A stretch of 6,774 nt of DNA from an uncultured Achromobacter sp. (GTDB taxonomy: Bacteria > Pseudomonadota > Gammaproteobacteria > Burkholderiales > Burkholderiaceae_B). The DNA lies in assembly GCA_913775005.1 (NCBI GenBank), contig CAJYKY010000335.1, positions 1 through 6,774 of the forward strand. Reading direction: 5' to 3'. Below are positions 1 to 6,491 of this stretch, in pieces; position 1 is the first letter of the stretch, and every line of letters starts with the position of its first letter. The notes beneath the pieces were generated by a model, which ran no database searches, was not told where the DNA came from, and saw only the letters and a program-made list of their open reading frames with translations. Made by a program: the position numbers and the translations under genes.

Positions 1-779
1 ACGTCGCGGGCGCGGGCGGCATCATCGGCGTCACCCGTGCCGTCAACGCCAAGCCCGACGGCTACACGGTGTTGATGGGGATCGTGTCCGATGTAGTCAT
101 CGCCCCGATCTTGCAGTCCTCAGCCAAATACACCTACCGCGACCTGAGCGCCGTCGCCCCGCTGGGTACAAGCGGCGTCGCGGTGGTGGCCAACCCGAAC
201 CTGGGCATCAAATCCTTCGGCGACCTGATCGCGCGGGCCAAGGCCAACCCCGGCAAGCTCACCTACGGCGCCACCGGCGTCGGATCGCTACCGGCCATCG
301 CCATGGAAAGCTTCAAGCTCACCACCGGCACCGACATCACCTTCATCCCCTACGCCAGCGCCTCAAAAATCGCCACCGACGTCATCGGCGGCACCGTAGA
401 CATCGCCGTATCCGGCCTGCCCGCCTTGCTGGAATTAATCAAAAGCGGCCGCGTGACCGGCGTAGGCGTCATGAGCCACGACCGAGACATCGGCAGCCCC
501 GACCTGGCCTCGGCAGGCGAAACGCCGGAACTCAAGGGGATGGACTATTACTTCTGGACGGGAATCTTCGCACCCGCCAAGACGCCGGAACCCATCGTGC
601 AAACCCTGAACGCGGCCTTCAGCCGGGTCATGGCCAAACCGGAAATCCAGGCGCGATTCAAGGAACTGGGCGTCAAGGTAAGCCCGGCGACGTCGCCTAA
701 TGAGTTCGGGGAGTTCGTCGCGAAGAGCGATGCGCAATGGCAGAAGCTGATTGAAGAGGCGAAGATTCCGCGTCAGTGA
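1..779 (+). CDS. Bug/TctC-family tripartite tricarboxylate transporter substrate-binding protein, 5'-truncated
   Basis: This is the C-terminal part of a periplasmic solute receptor of the Bug (TctC) family, which captures small carboxylates or other organic solutes for a TctAB-type permease or for sensing. The reading frame is open from base 3 to the TGA at 777-779. Its first residues (VAGAGGIIGVTRAV, then KPDGYTVL) match the family's conserved segment GAGG-x-IG..., A-x-PDGYT. The true start and signal peptide therefore lie before the window, and the GTG at 69 is internal. Later family landmarks are YGATGVGS (the SGxGS ligand loop), IPYASASKIATDVIGGTVDIA (VPYxG...GxxD) and the alpha-helical C-terminal end. 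About 260 residues are present of a usual 320-330. The ligand and the upstream partners cannot be seen. No convincing intrinsic terminator follows: only a G8 run and a weak GC hairpin at 785-817 without a T tract. I am confident of the family and have no basis for a substrate. Confidence 0.9.
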   Translation, partial: VAGAGGIIGVTRAVNAKPDGYTVLMGIVSDVVIAPILQSSAKYTYRDLSAVAPLGTSGVAVVANPNLGIKSFGDLIARAKANPGKLTYGATGVGSLPAIAMESFKLTTGTDITFIPYASASKIATDVIGGTVDIAVSGLPALLELIKSGRVTGVGVMSHDRDIGSPDLASAGETPELKGMDYYFWTGIFAPAKTPEPIVQTLNAAFSRVMAKPEIQARFKELGVKVSPATSPNEFGEFVAKSDAQWQKLIEEAKIPRQ

Positions 780-1107
780 GGGGGGGGCTGGGCTGGCCGG
801 ACGTTCGCCCAGTGCCCACAATTATTCGTACGGCAGTTCAACGGGCAGCCTGCTCGTCGCTTCATCAAATTGAGAACGCTCCACCAGCGTGTGGATCTCA
901 TGGGCCAACGGCGTCACATCAGTGCTTGATCCACGTCATTCGCTCCACCTTGAACGGAGGCGACACAAAGGTGCCGTGCGATAAGGCGCGATCTGCAATA
1001 ACATCCGAAAAAGCTTGATAGACACGGATCGTCTTGGGGCCGTAAACGGCGCGAATCTGTTGTGGTGGAATGATTGAATTAAAAGTTAGTTGGTTTTTTA
1101 GCAATCT
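780..1107. other. Gene-free stretch between receptor gene and kptA
   Basis: No intact gene lies here. The stretch starts with a run of eight G (780-787) directly after the receptor stop codon. An imperfect GC hairpin follows (arms 785-793 and 807-817, two-base bulge, no T tract). Most of the remainder is the DUF4291 remnant on the minus strand. The last 35 bases are strikingly AT-rich and form the kptA leader. I see no convincing sigma-70 promoter for kptA: TTGAAT at 1074-1079 is a possible -35 but no good -10 follows. Confidence 0.6.
822..1104 (-). pseudogene. DUF4291-family gene remnant with internal deletion and frameshift
   Basis: Reading the minus strand, an open stretch from a TTG at 1104 to a TGA at 919 carries the typical N-terminus of DUF4291 proteins: QQIRAVYG, IRVYQAFSDVIADRAL, FVSPPF, then ERMTWIK. 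In intact members MTWIK is followed by PSFLWM and about 110-120 more residues. Here it is followed by one His codon and the stop. In another frame, from 920 down to a TAA at 822-824, the sequence resumes with the family's C-terminal end: DVTPLAHEIHTLVE, then ATSRLPVELPYE. So both ends of one gene survive, the middle is gone, and the joint (about 918-927) is out of frame. The usual length is about 190-230 residues; roughly 90 remain. No ATG is present at the N-terminus; the nearest sensible position is ATT at 1071, so the start may also be lost. The family alignment is from memory. The function of DUF4291 is not established. Confidence 0.8.
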
Positions 1108-1659
1108 ATGAAAAACAAAAATATCGAAACAAGTAAGTTTCTAAGCTATGTGCTTCGTCACAAGCCAGAGTCGATTGGATTGGAGCTTGATGCCGAAGGC
1201 TGGGCGGATATTAATGCGCTGGTGAATTGCGCTCAACAGGCGGGTCAATCCTTGGACGAAGCGCTGGTTCGCTCCATTGTCCAAGGCAGCGACAAGCAAC
1301 GCTTCACAATTTCCGAGGATGGCAAGCGTATCCGCGCTGCTCAAGGGCACACGACAAGTACCGTGTCGATCAGTCATACGCGCAAAGCGCCACCGGCCAC
1401 GCTGTACCACGGCACGGCGACGCGGTTTTTAGATTCCATCCTGCGGGAAGGGCTGAAGCCTGGGCAGCGGCAGCATGTTCATCTTTCCGATAACCGGCAA
1501 ACTGCGTTGGCGGTAGGTAAGCGCTACGGCACGCCGGTCATTTTGTGTGTCGCGGCGACTCGCATGCATGATGAAGGGGTGGCTTTTTTCCAGGCTGAGA
1601 ACGGTGTGTGGCTGACTGATCGCGTTCCTCCCGAGTTCTTGTCGAGCGAGGAAGTCTGA
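1108..1659 (+). CDS. kptA: RNA 2'-phosphotransferase, Tpt1/KptA family
   Basis: KptA/Tpt1 enzymes move an internal RNA 2'-phosphate to NAD+, giving 2'-OH RNA, ADP-ribose 1'',2''-cyclic phosphate and nicotinamide. In fungi this finishes tRNA splicing; the bacterial substrate is not established. At 183 residues the protein has the usual family length. The N-terminal winged-helix lobe starts with SKFLSYVLRHKPESIGL and ends with QRFTISEDGKRIRAAQGH; the C-terminal NAD-binding ADP-ribosyltransferase-like lobe holds LYHGT (99-103), GLKPGQRQHVHLS (115-127) and VWLTDRVPPEFL near the end. The known Arg-His-Arg-Arg catalytic set maps to R17, H18, R65 and R121, so the enzyme should be active. The ATG at 1108 begins the conserved N-terminus with the right spacing, but no clear Shine-Dalgarno precedes it. 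The leader and first codons are very AT-rich (14 G/C in the 60 bases 1081-1140) and the gene is less GC-rich than the P450 gene, which suggests recent acquisition. It converges with the DUF2235 gene, with 15 nt between the stops. Confidence 0.95.
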   Translation: MKNKNIETSKFLSYVLRHKPESIGLELDAEGWADINALVNCAQQAGQSLDEALVRSIVQGSDKQRFTISEDGKRIRAAQGHTTSTVSISHTRKAPPATLYHGTATRFLDSILREGLKPGQRQHVHLSDNRQTALAVGKRYGTPVILCVAATRMHDEGVAFFQAENGVWLTDRVPPEFLSSEEV

Positions 1660-1674
1660 CCCGGAAAAGCGCCC

Positions 1675-2715
1675 TCACCCCACCCCCACCGGCAATTTCC
1701 CCAATGCCTCCCGAAACTCCGGATACTCCTTCAAAAACGCCTCGCTCCTCTCCACCCGCTTCAGCATCCGTTCATCCACCGTCAGATTCAGCACCGTCGC
1801 CCCATCCCAAATCCTGGGGCGTTTCTTCACATGAATCAGCACCTTCTCGGTGAACTCTTTATACGAGTCATGCGGATTACATTGTTCATAATCCGTTGAC
1901 ACGCGTTGCGCGATTCCTGCTTCCAATCCCACTTGCCTAGCCTTCTCTTGCAACCAGGCTGCGGGCAGCGTCTGCAAGCTTCCATCCCGATACCCACCCC
2001 CAATATCCGAATGCGCGCCCACGAACCAGCGCTGTTCCACCGGCCGGTCTGCTGGCCGGGGTTCCGACGTCGCCAGTCGCGTCCACAAGGTCGGAAAATA
2101 CGGCTCCCGGTATTCGTTCGTGGCAATCGCGTGATACGCGTTGTGCACATGGTTGCTAAGTTCAGTGTCGTGGAAGTTATAGAACTTCGAGAACCCCGGA
2201 AACGAGATACCGCCGACGGGAATGCCAAGGCTGCCTACGGTGTCCCAGACGCCGACAAAGTGCAGATCGGTTTCGCGTGAGAACTGTGCGCGGAAGGAGA
2301 TGGCGTCGATCGAAGACGGCAGGCAGTCGTCTCGATATAGCGCATACGCTTCCGCGACATTATCTTCCGTGGGGTTTTTTAATAGCCCGCATTTGCGGAC
2401 CATGCCGGCCAGGCTGCGCGCAGAGTAGGCGCCTCGGCTGAAGCCGAATAAGAAAATACGGTCACCGGGTTCCTGGCGTTGGCACAGCCAGCGGTAGCCG
2501 GTGCGGATATTGGCGGACAGGCCGGCGCCGAATGCGCCGCCCAGGAATTTGTCGATGGCGGCCCATAGGCCTTGGCCTTGGGTGCCGACGCCTTCCACGT
2601 ACAAGGTTTCTTGTGTGCTGGTTTCGGGCGCGGCTTTATAGAGCTCGTAGGCGTTGGTGCGGTCGTTGGGTTCGTTCCACGTACCGTCAAAGAAGATGGC
2701 CAGATTCTTCACCAT
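1675..2715 (-). CDS. DUF2235 domain alpha/beta-hydrolase (Tle1-like catalytic domain), stand-alone
   Basis: The family is an alpha/beta-hydrolase group that includes the catalytic domain of Tle1 type VI phospholipase effectors; many members are uncharacterised. I chose the ATG at 2715 (346 residues) because the protein then begins VKNLAIFFDGTWNEP, the family's N-terminal strand and FFDGTWN motif. A good GGGGAG ribosome site (2722-2727) lies 6 nt upstream. The frame stays open to 2793, but those 26 extra residues look non-coding. The nucleophile elbow is GFSRGAYSAR with Ser93. The likely acid is Asp158 in VGVWDTVGSLG and the likely His is His235 in WFVGAHSDIGGGY. The C-terminal end (about 290-346) is charged and has no membrane segment or signal peptide. 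No VgrG, PAAR, adaptor or evident immunity gene is within view, so a secreted-effector role is not supported by context; a cytoplasmic esterase or lipase is equally possible. It is convergent with kptA and 337 nt from the P450 gene on its other side. Confidence 0.88.
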   Translation of the reverse strand: MVKNLAIFFDGTWNEPNDRTNAYELYKAAPETSTQETLYVEGVGTQGQGLWAAIDKFLGGAFGAGLSANIRTGYRWLCQRQEPGDRIFLFGFSRGAYSARSLAGMVRKCGLLKNPTEDNVAEAYALYRDDCLPSSIDAISFRAQFSRETDLHFVGVWDTVGSLGIPVGGISFPGFSKFYNFHDTELSNHVHNAYHAIATNEYREPYFPTLWTRLATSEPRPADRPVEQRWFVGAHSDIGGGYRDGSLQTLPAAWLQEKARQVGLEAGIAQRVSTDYEQCNPHDSYKEFTEKVLIHVKKRPRIWDGATVLNLTVDERMLKRVERSEAFLKEYPEFREALGKLPVGVG

Positions 2716-2788
2716 GAACCGCTCCCCACAGATCGAGTCTTTCGATACATCTGCTGCTGGCTGGGATGACGCCCGCGAGTGGCAAGCT

Positions 2789-2822
2789 ATCACGCGGCTT
2801 ACAGTTTTGCCGTCCGCGTGAT
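2789..2822. repeat. 9-bp perfect inverted repeat upstream of DUF2235 gene
   Basis: ATCACGCGG at 2789-2797 is matched exactly by its reverse complement CCGCGTGAT at 2814-2822, with a 16-base spacer. No T tract follows on either strand, so it does not look like an intrinsic terminator. It lies 74-107 nt upstream of the DUF2235 start codon, where an operator or a leader-RNA hairpin could sit. Role is inferred only from position. Confidence 0.5.
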
Positions 2823-2890
2823 TTCCCTGCTGGGGGGATGTACACCGCTTTTTTTACTAGGTGTTGAACGGCGTCAGAGCGTGGATCGCG

Positions 2891-2923
2891 GGCAAGGGTA
2901 GGGCGGTATGACTACCGCTTGCC
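2891..2923. repeat. Imperfect hairpin in the intergenic interval
   Basis: GCGGTA (2903-2908) and TACCGC (2913-2918) pair around a four-base loop. The flanks GGCAA (2891-2895) and TTGCC (2919-2923) extend the stem after a seven-base bulge on the left side. No T tract follows on either strand. It could be a remnant element or a chance structure. Confidence 0.3.
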
Positions 2924-2978
2924 GGCGGCGCACTAGATAAAGCGTAGCAATCCGATTTGGAACGGATGGTATCCAAGC

Positions 2979-3015
2979 AAAAAAAGGACGGCGGTGGATG
3001 GATTTCGCCGCCGTC
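2979..3015 (-). terminator. Intrinsic terminator of the receptor-P450 operon
   Basis: On the minus strand an 8-bp GC-rich stem (GACGGCGG, 3008-3015, pairing with CCGCCGTC, 2987-2994, 13-base loop) is followed, after one base, by seven T (2979-2985). It lies 38 nt past the P450 stop codon in the correct orientation. This is a standard rho-independent terminator and marks the downstream end of the unit. Confidence 0.85.
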
Positions 3016-3052
3016 TTGCGCAAGCTTCAGGCCATAAAGCTTCACGCCACGA

Positions 3053-5404
3053 TCACAGTTCCAACACGATCTTCCCGCCACCGCAGGCACGCGAACAACA
3101 CGCCATCATTTTGTTATTCGCATCGCGTTCCGCGCGCGTCAGCACTACGTCGCGGTGGTCGATCTGGCCTTCCAGCACGCGCACTTCGCAGGACCCGCAA
3201 AGGCCTTCTTCGCAATCGCTTTGCACGTCGATATTCGCGCCGCGCAAGGCCGTCAGCAGGGTTTGATCGGCAGGCACGTGGACGACGATGCCGGAGTCTT
3301 TCAGTACGACCTCGAAGGGCTGTTCCTTGGACGGATCCAGCGTCCCCAGCGTGGAATGGAAGTGTTCGACGCGCAGGGCGTCTTGGGGCCATGCGGAGCA
3401 ATGGTCGGCCAGGGCGTCCAGCAGCCCTTGCGGGCCGCAGGCATAGACTTGCGTGTCGGCGGCGGGCGTGGACAGTAGCGCGGCGTAATCGGCGCGTGTG
3501 CCTTCGTCTTTAATGTGCAGGTGCAGGCGGTCGCCGTGCAGCGCGGTCAGCTCGTCGATCATAGCCATGCAGGCGCGTGAGCGGCCGCTGTAGTGCAGCT
3601 GGTAGTTCAGCCCCAGTGCCTTGGCGCGGCGCGCCATGGCGCTGATGGGGGTGATGCCGATGCCGCCTGCAATCAGGATGACGGCGCCGGCCGCTTCGTT
3701 CATGCGGAAGTGGTTGCGCGGGCCGCGTATGCGCAGGCGCGCGCCGGCGACGGCGTTGGCGTGCATCCAGGCAGAGCCGCCGCGCCCGTCGCGTTCATTC
3801 AATACGGCGATTTCAAATACGCCTGCCTCGGCTGGATCGCCGCACAGGGAGTATTGGCGCGACAAGCCGGTTTCGCCGCATTCCACATCGATGTGCGAGC
3901 CGGGCGTCCAGCGCGGCAAGGGTTTGCCATCGGGCGAGGTCAGGCGCAGGCGCACGATGCCGTCCGCCGCCGGCTCGGCGCTTTGCACGATGACGGGCCG
4001 CGTGATGGCGTGCGAGGACGGCTCGCCGATGCGCACGGGGTGTTCCACATCCAGCAGTTCCGGCGCCAGCAATTCCGGATTTTGGCTGGGATCCCATTCC
4101 ACCCACAAATGCTCCGGCCCGCGAAACGAGGTGTTCGGCACGTAGGTAAACGCCTGTTCCGACAACTTCATATGCGGCAGCCGTCGCGTGAGTTCTTCCA
4201 GGAAGATCTGCATTTCCATGCGGGCAAGGTTCTTGCCCATGCATTGATGCGATCCGTAGCCGAAGGTGAGCTGATCGCTGGCGTTTTCGCGGCGGATGTC
4301 GAAGAGGTCGGCGTCTGCAAACTGGCCTTCGTCGTGGTTCGCGGATGACGTCACGATCAACAGTTTTGAACCTGCCGGAATGTGTACGCCAGCGATGTCG
4401 ACGTCGCGCGTAGCCAGGCGCCGCCATGCGGCGACGGAGCCGTTGTGGCGCAGGCATTCTTCGACGGCGTTGGGAATCAGGTTGGGGTCTTCACAGATTT
4501 CGCGCCAGGCGTCGGGATGTTGCAGCAGCAGTTTGATCGCGTTGGCCGACGCGTTGGCGGTGGTTTCGTGGGCGGCGACGATGCCGGCCATCATCATCGA
4601 ATGCAGGTACGAATCGGTGACGACGTCGGGATGCGTCTGTTGTTTGCGCAAACCGTATTGCATCCAGCCGGGGCCGGACGGGTCCTGGCGCATCTTGTCC
4701 AGGATCTTGCCGGCCAGCTGCCAGAAGTTGCCCACGGCGTGCGCCACGGCCACTTGTTCTTCGGGTTTGGGGCGACCCCAGGTGTTGACGGTGTGCGCGA
4801 TGGAGTATTGCCGCAGCAGGTCCATGTCTTCTTCCGGCACGCCCAGGAAATGCAGCGCGACGGTCAGTGGCACTTCCCACAACATCTGGTCGACGAGGTC
4901 AGCGCGGCCATCGTTGATGAAGCGGTCGACGTATTCACGCGTCAGGCGGCGCACCATGGGTGCGTGGTGTTTAAGCTCTTCGGGAGTGAACGGGTCCATC
5001 AGCACGCGGCGGCGCGGCATGTGGGCGGGTTCGTCTTCGTTCACCAGCGTGCGGTTCATGGCGTAGCCGTACGACTCCAGCACGGCGTTGGCCTCGGGGC
5101 CGGTGGGCGTGATTTTTTCCAGCGCGATGGATGGGCTGAAGGTGATGTTGTCGCGGAAGATTGCCTTGATGTCGTCGTAGCGCGTGACCACCCAGTAGCC
5201 CAATTTGGGGCTGTAGAACACGGGTTCCTGGTCACGCGCCCAACGCACGTACTCGGGCGGATCTTGCTGATAGCCATCGCCAAACGGGTCGAACTCGGCC
5301 GCGCGGGCGCTGACCGGACAGCCCGTAGGGCTTTGCATCGCGGCAAGCGCCGCGTGGTCGATGGGACAGCCCGACGGGCGCGCGGAAGAGGGCGTTTGGC
5401 TCAT
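3053..5404 (-). CDS. Self-sufficient class VII cytochrome P450 (CYP116B type; P450-reductase-ferredoxin fusion)
   Basis: One 783-residue chain carries a P450 monooxygenase and its whole electron chain, the P450RhF/CYP116B layout (known members about 770-780 residues). NAD(P)H electrons pass through FMN and a 2Fe-2S cluster to the haem, which inserts one O2 oxygen into the substrate. P450 domain, about 1-440: I-helix AAHETT (277-282) with the E280-T281 pair, ExxR at E316-R319, and haem loop FGYGSHQC with ligand Cys388. Linker, about 441-465. Phthalate-dioxygenase-reductase-like part, about 466-690: FMN motif RQYSL (516-520), nucleotide motif GGIGITP (580-586) and CGP (656-658). Ferredoxin, about 695-783: Cys731, Cys736, Cys739 and Cys769 in the plant-type CX4CX2CX29C pattern. 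No signal peptide or membrane anchor, so cytoplasmic. The ATG at 5404 has AGGA about 4 nt upstream and gives the expected N-terminus. It follows the receptor gene by 33 nt and ends before a terminator. Known relatives hydroxylate, dealkylate or sulfoxidise aromatic and other small molecules; the natural substrate here is unknown. Confidence 0.95.
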   Translation of the reverse strand: MSQTPSSARPSGCPIDHAALAAMQSPTGCPVSARAAEFDPFGDGYQQDPPEYVRWARDQEPVFYSPKLGYWVVTRYDDIKAIFRDNITFSPSIALEKITPTGPEANAVLESYGYAMNRTLVNEDEPAHMPRRRVLMDPFTPEELKHHAPMVRRLTREYVDRFINDGRADLVDQMLWEVPLTVALHFLGVPEEDMDLLRQYSIAHTVNTWGRPKPEEQVAVAHAVGNFWQLAGKILDKMRQDPSGPGWMQYGLRKQQTHPDVVTDSYLHSMMMAGIVAAHETTANASANAIKLLLQHPDAWREICEDPNLIPNAVEECLRHNGSVAAWRRLATRDVDIAGVHIPAGSKLLIVTSSANHDEGQFADADLFDIRRENASDQLTFGYGSHQCMGKNLARMEMQIFLEELTRRLPHMKLSEQAFTYVPNTSFRGPEHLWVEWDPSQNPELLAPELLDVEHPVRIGEPSSHAITRPVIVQSAEPAADGIVRLRLTSPDGKPLPRWTPGSHIDVECGETGLSRQYSLCGDPAEAGVFEIAVLNERDGRGGSAWMHANAVAGARLRIRGPRNHFRMNEAAGAVILIAGGIGITPISAMARRAKALGLNYQLHYSGRSRACMAMIDELTALHGDRLHLHIKDEGTRADYAALLSTPAADTQVYACGPQGLLDALADHCSAWPQDALRVEHFHSTLGTLDPSKEQPFEVVLKDSGIVVHVPADQTLLTALRGANIDVQSDCEEGLCGSCEVRVLEGQIDHRDVVLTRAERDANNKMMACCSRACGGGKIVLEL

Positions 5405-5437
5405 GGTTTCCTGCCTTGCATTCGTGTAGCGGGGGCT

Positions 5438-6442
5438 TTAATCCAGCGTGATGTGCAGATCGGTGATCAGCTTTTGCCAGCGGGCGCGTTCGCCTGACAG
5501 CAGCTCGGCGTACTGGGCGGGCGTGTTGCCGACGGGCTCGATGCCGAATTCAATCAGCCGTTGACGCGTGGCCGGGTCGTTGATGGTGGCGACGACCTGC
5601 TTGTTCAGCGTATCGATCACCGCAGGCGGCGTGCCGGCCGGCACCACCACGCCCACTTGCGCGGCGGCTTCCACGTTCTTCAAGCCAATTTCAGCGAAGG
5701 TGGGTACGTTGGGCAATTGCGCCAGCCGCGTCGGATTGGCGACGGCCAAGGCGCGGACCTTGCCGCCGTTGATGAAGCCGGCGCCGGCGGCCAGGTCGAC
5801 CATCATCGCGGGAATCTGGCCCCCGGCCACGTCTGCCAACGCGGGGGACGCGCCGCGATACGGCACGTGCGTCATGGTCAGGCCACTTTCCACTTTCAAC
5901 AATTCCATTGCCAGATGGTGCGGGCTGCCGGCGCCTGCCGAGCCGTAGTCCAGGCCGTCTTTGCGGGACTTGGCCTCGGCCAGGAATTCTTGCACCGTGT
6001 TGACCTTCATGGACGGGCCGACGACAAGAATCATCGGGAAGCGGCCCATCAGCGTGACGGGCGCCAGATCCTTGGCGGGGTCGTACGACAGTTTTTTGTA
6101 CAGGGCGGGGTTGAACACCAGCGTGCCGTTGTCTGCCGACAGCATGGTGTAGCCGTCGGCCGGAGCGCGGGCGGTTTCTGACGCGGCGATGGCGGTGTTG
6201 CCGCCCGGCTTGTTTTCGATGACGACGGGCTGGTTCAGCCGGCCCGTCAGCCCTTGGCCGATGCTGCGCGCCAGAAAGTCCGAACCACCGCCAGCGGCGT
6301 AGGGCACGATCCAGCGGACCGGCTTGGCCGGGTAGGCCGCCGCTGACGCGGCGGGCTGCGCTTGCTGGGCGAAGGCGCTGGTACAGGCCAGCAGGGGCAG
6401 GGCGGCAAGGCCGGCCAGGATGTGGTGTTTCAAGGTGCGCAT
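5438..6442 (-). CDS. Bug/TctC-family tripartite tricarboxylate transporter substrate-binding protein
   Basis: A periplasmic receptor for a small organic solute, 334 residues, the normal family length. The ATG at 6442 is preferred over the one at 6448: the AGGAG at 6451-6455 is 8 nt from the former but only 2 nt from the latter. The N-terminus is a Sec signal (MRTLKHH, a hydrophobic stretch, then a predicted cut after AFA at residue 25). The mature protein has the family landmarks in order: YPAKPVRWIVPYAAGGGSD (37-55), VVIENKPGGN (73-82), ADGYTML (95-101), DYGSAGAGSPHHLAMELL, HVPYRGASPALADVAGGQIPA, VRALAVA and the helical C-terminal end. No TctA or TctB permease gene is in view, so it is an orphan receptor here, as is common in Burkholderiales. 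It is the first gene of a likely operon with the P450 gene and is divergent from an IclR regulator gene. That arrangement suggests it binds the P450 substrate or a related inducer; this is inference. Confidence 0.93.
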   Translation of the reverse strand: MRTLKHHILAGLAALPLLACTSAFAQQAQPAASAAAYPAKPVRWIVPYAAGGGSDFLARSIGQGLTGRLNQPVVIENKPGGNTAIAASETARAPADGYTMLSADNGTLVFNPALYKKLSYDPAKDLAPVTLMGRFPMILVVGPSMKVNTVQEFLAEAKSRKDGLDYGSAGAGSPHHLAMELLKVESGLTMTHVPYRGASPALADVAGGQIPAMMVDLAAGAGFINGGKVRALAVANPTRLAQLPNVPTFAEIGLKNVEAAAQVGVVVPAGTPPAVIDTLNKQVVATINDPATRQRLIEFGIEPVGNTPAQYAELLSGERARWQKLITDLHITLD

Positions 6443-6450
6443 TGGCATGT

Positions 6451-6455
6451 CTCCT
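6451..6455 (-). promoter_or_regulatory. Ribosome binding site deciding the receptor start
   Basis: AGGAG on the minus strand stands 8 nt before the ATG at 6442 and 2 nt before the ATG at 6448. The spacing favours the downstream start. Confidence 0.75.
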
Positions 6456-6491
6456 GTGGGATAGCCTGATGGCATCCCTTCTTTTGCGTAA

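Larger units (their letters stand above)
2716..3052. other. Non-coding interval between DUF2235 gene and P450 gene
   Basis: There is no credible gene in these 337 bases; the short open frames have no family features. The interval holds the upstream region of the DUF2235 gene with a 9-bp inverted repeat (2789-2822), an isolated T7 run (2849-2855), an imperfect hairpin (2891-2923), and the terminator of the P450 gene (2979-3015). I found no convincing -35/-10 pair for the DUF2235 gene. Confidence 0.6.

Noticed and set aside
785..817. Possible terminator of the first receptor gene
   Set aside because: The stem is bulged and no T tract follows, so it was not called as a terminator.
435..821. Minus-strand open frame overlapping the first receptor gene
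   Set aside because: It is antisense to conserved receptor sequence and Arg/Leu-rich; it has no motif of its own.
776..1018. Plus-strand open frame after the first receptor gene
   Set aside because: It runs antisense across the DUF4291 remnant and has no conserved feature; composition looks non-coding.
2716..2793. N-terminal extension of the DUF2235 protein to an ATG at 2793
   Set aside because: The extra 26 residues fall outside the family N-terminus, run into the inverted repeat, and the ATG at 2715 has a much better ribosome site.
2849..2855. T7 run as a plus-strand terminator tail
   Set aside because: No adjacent stable stem precedes it and no plus-strand gene ends nearby; the 9-bp inverted repeat is 26 bases away.
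3593..4348. Plus-strand open frame (251 codons) opposite the P450 reductase part
   Set aside because: It is antisense to the FMN and linker region, rich in Ala/Gly/Arg, with no recognisable domain or ribosome site.
4382..5497. Long plus-strand open frame (371 codons) opposite the P450 gene
   Set aside because: It lies antisense to strongly conserved P450 coding sequence, has low-complexity His/Gly/Val/Arg composition and no family motif; such shadows are usual in GC-rich genes.
5561..6181. Plus-strand open frame (206 codons) opposite the second receptor gene
   Set aside because: Gly/His/Arg-rich mirror of a well-supported receptor gene, with no family resemblance.
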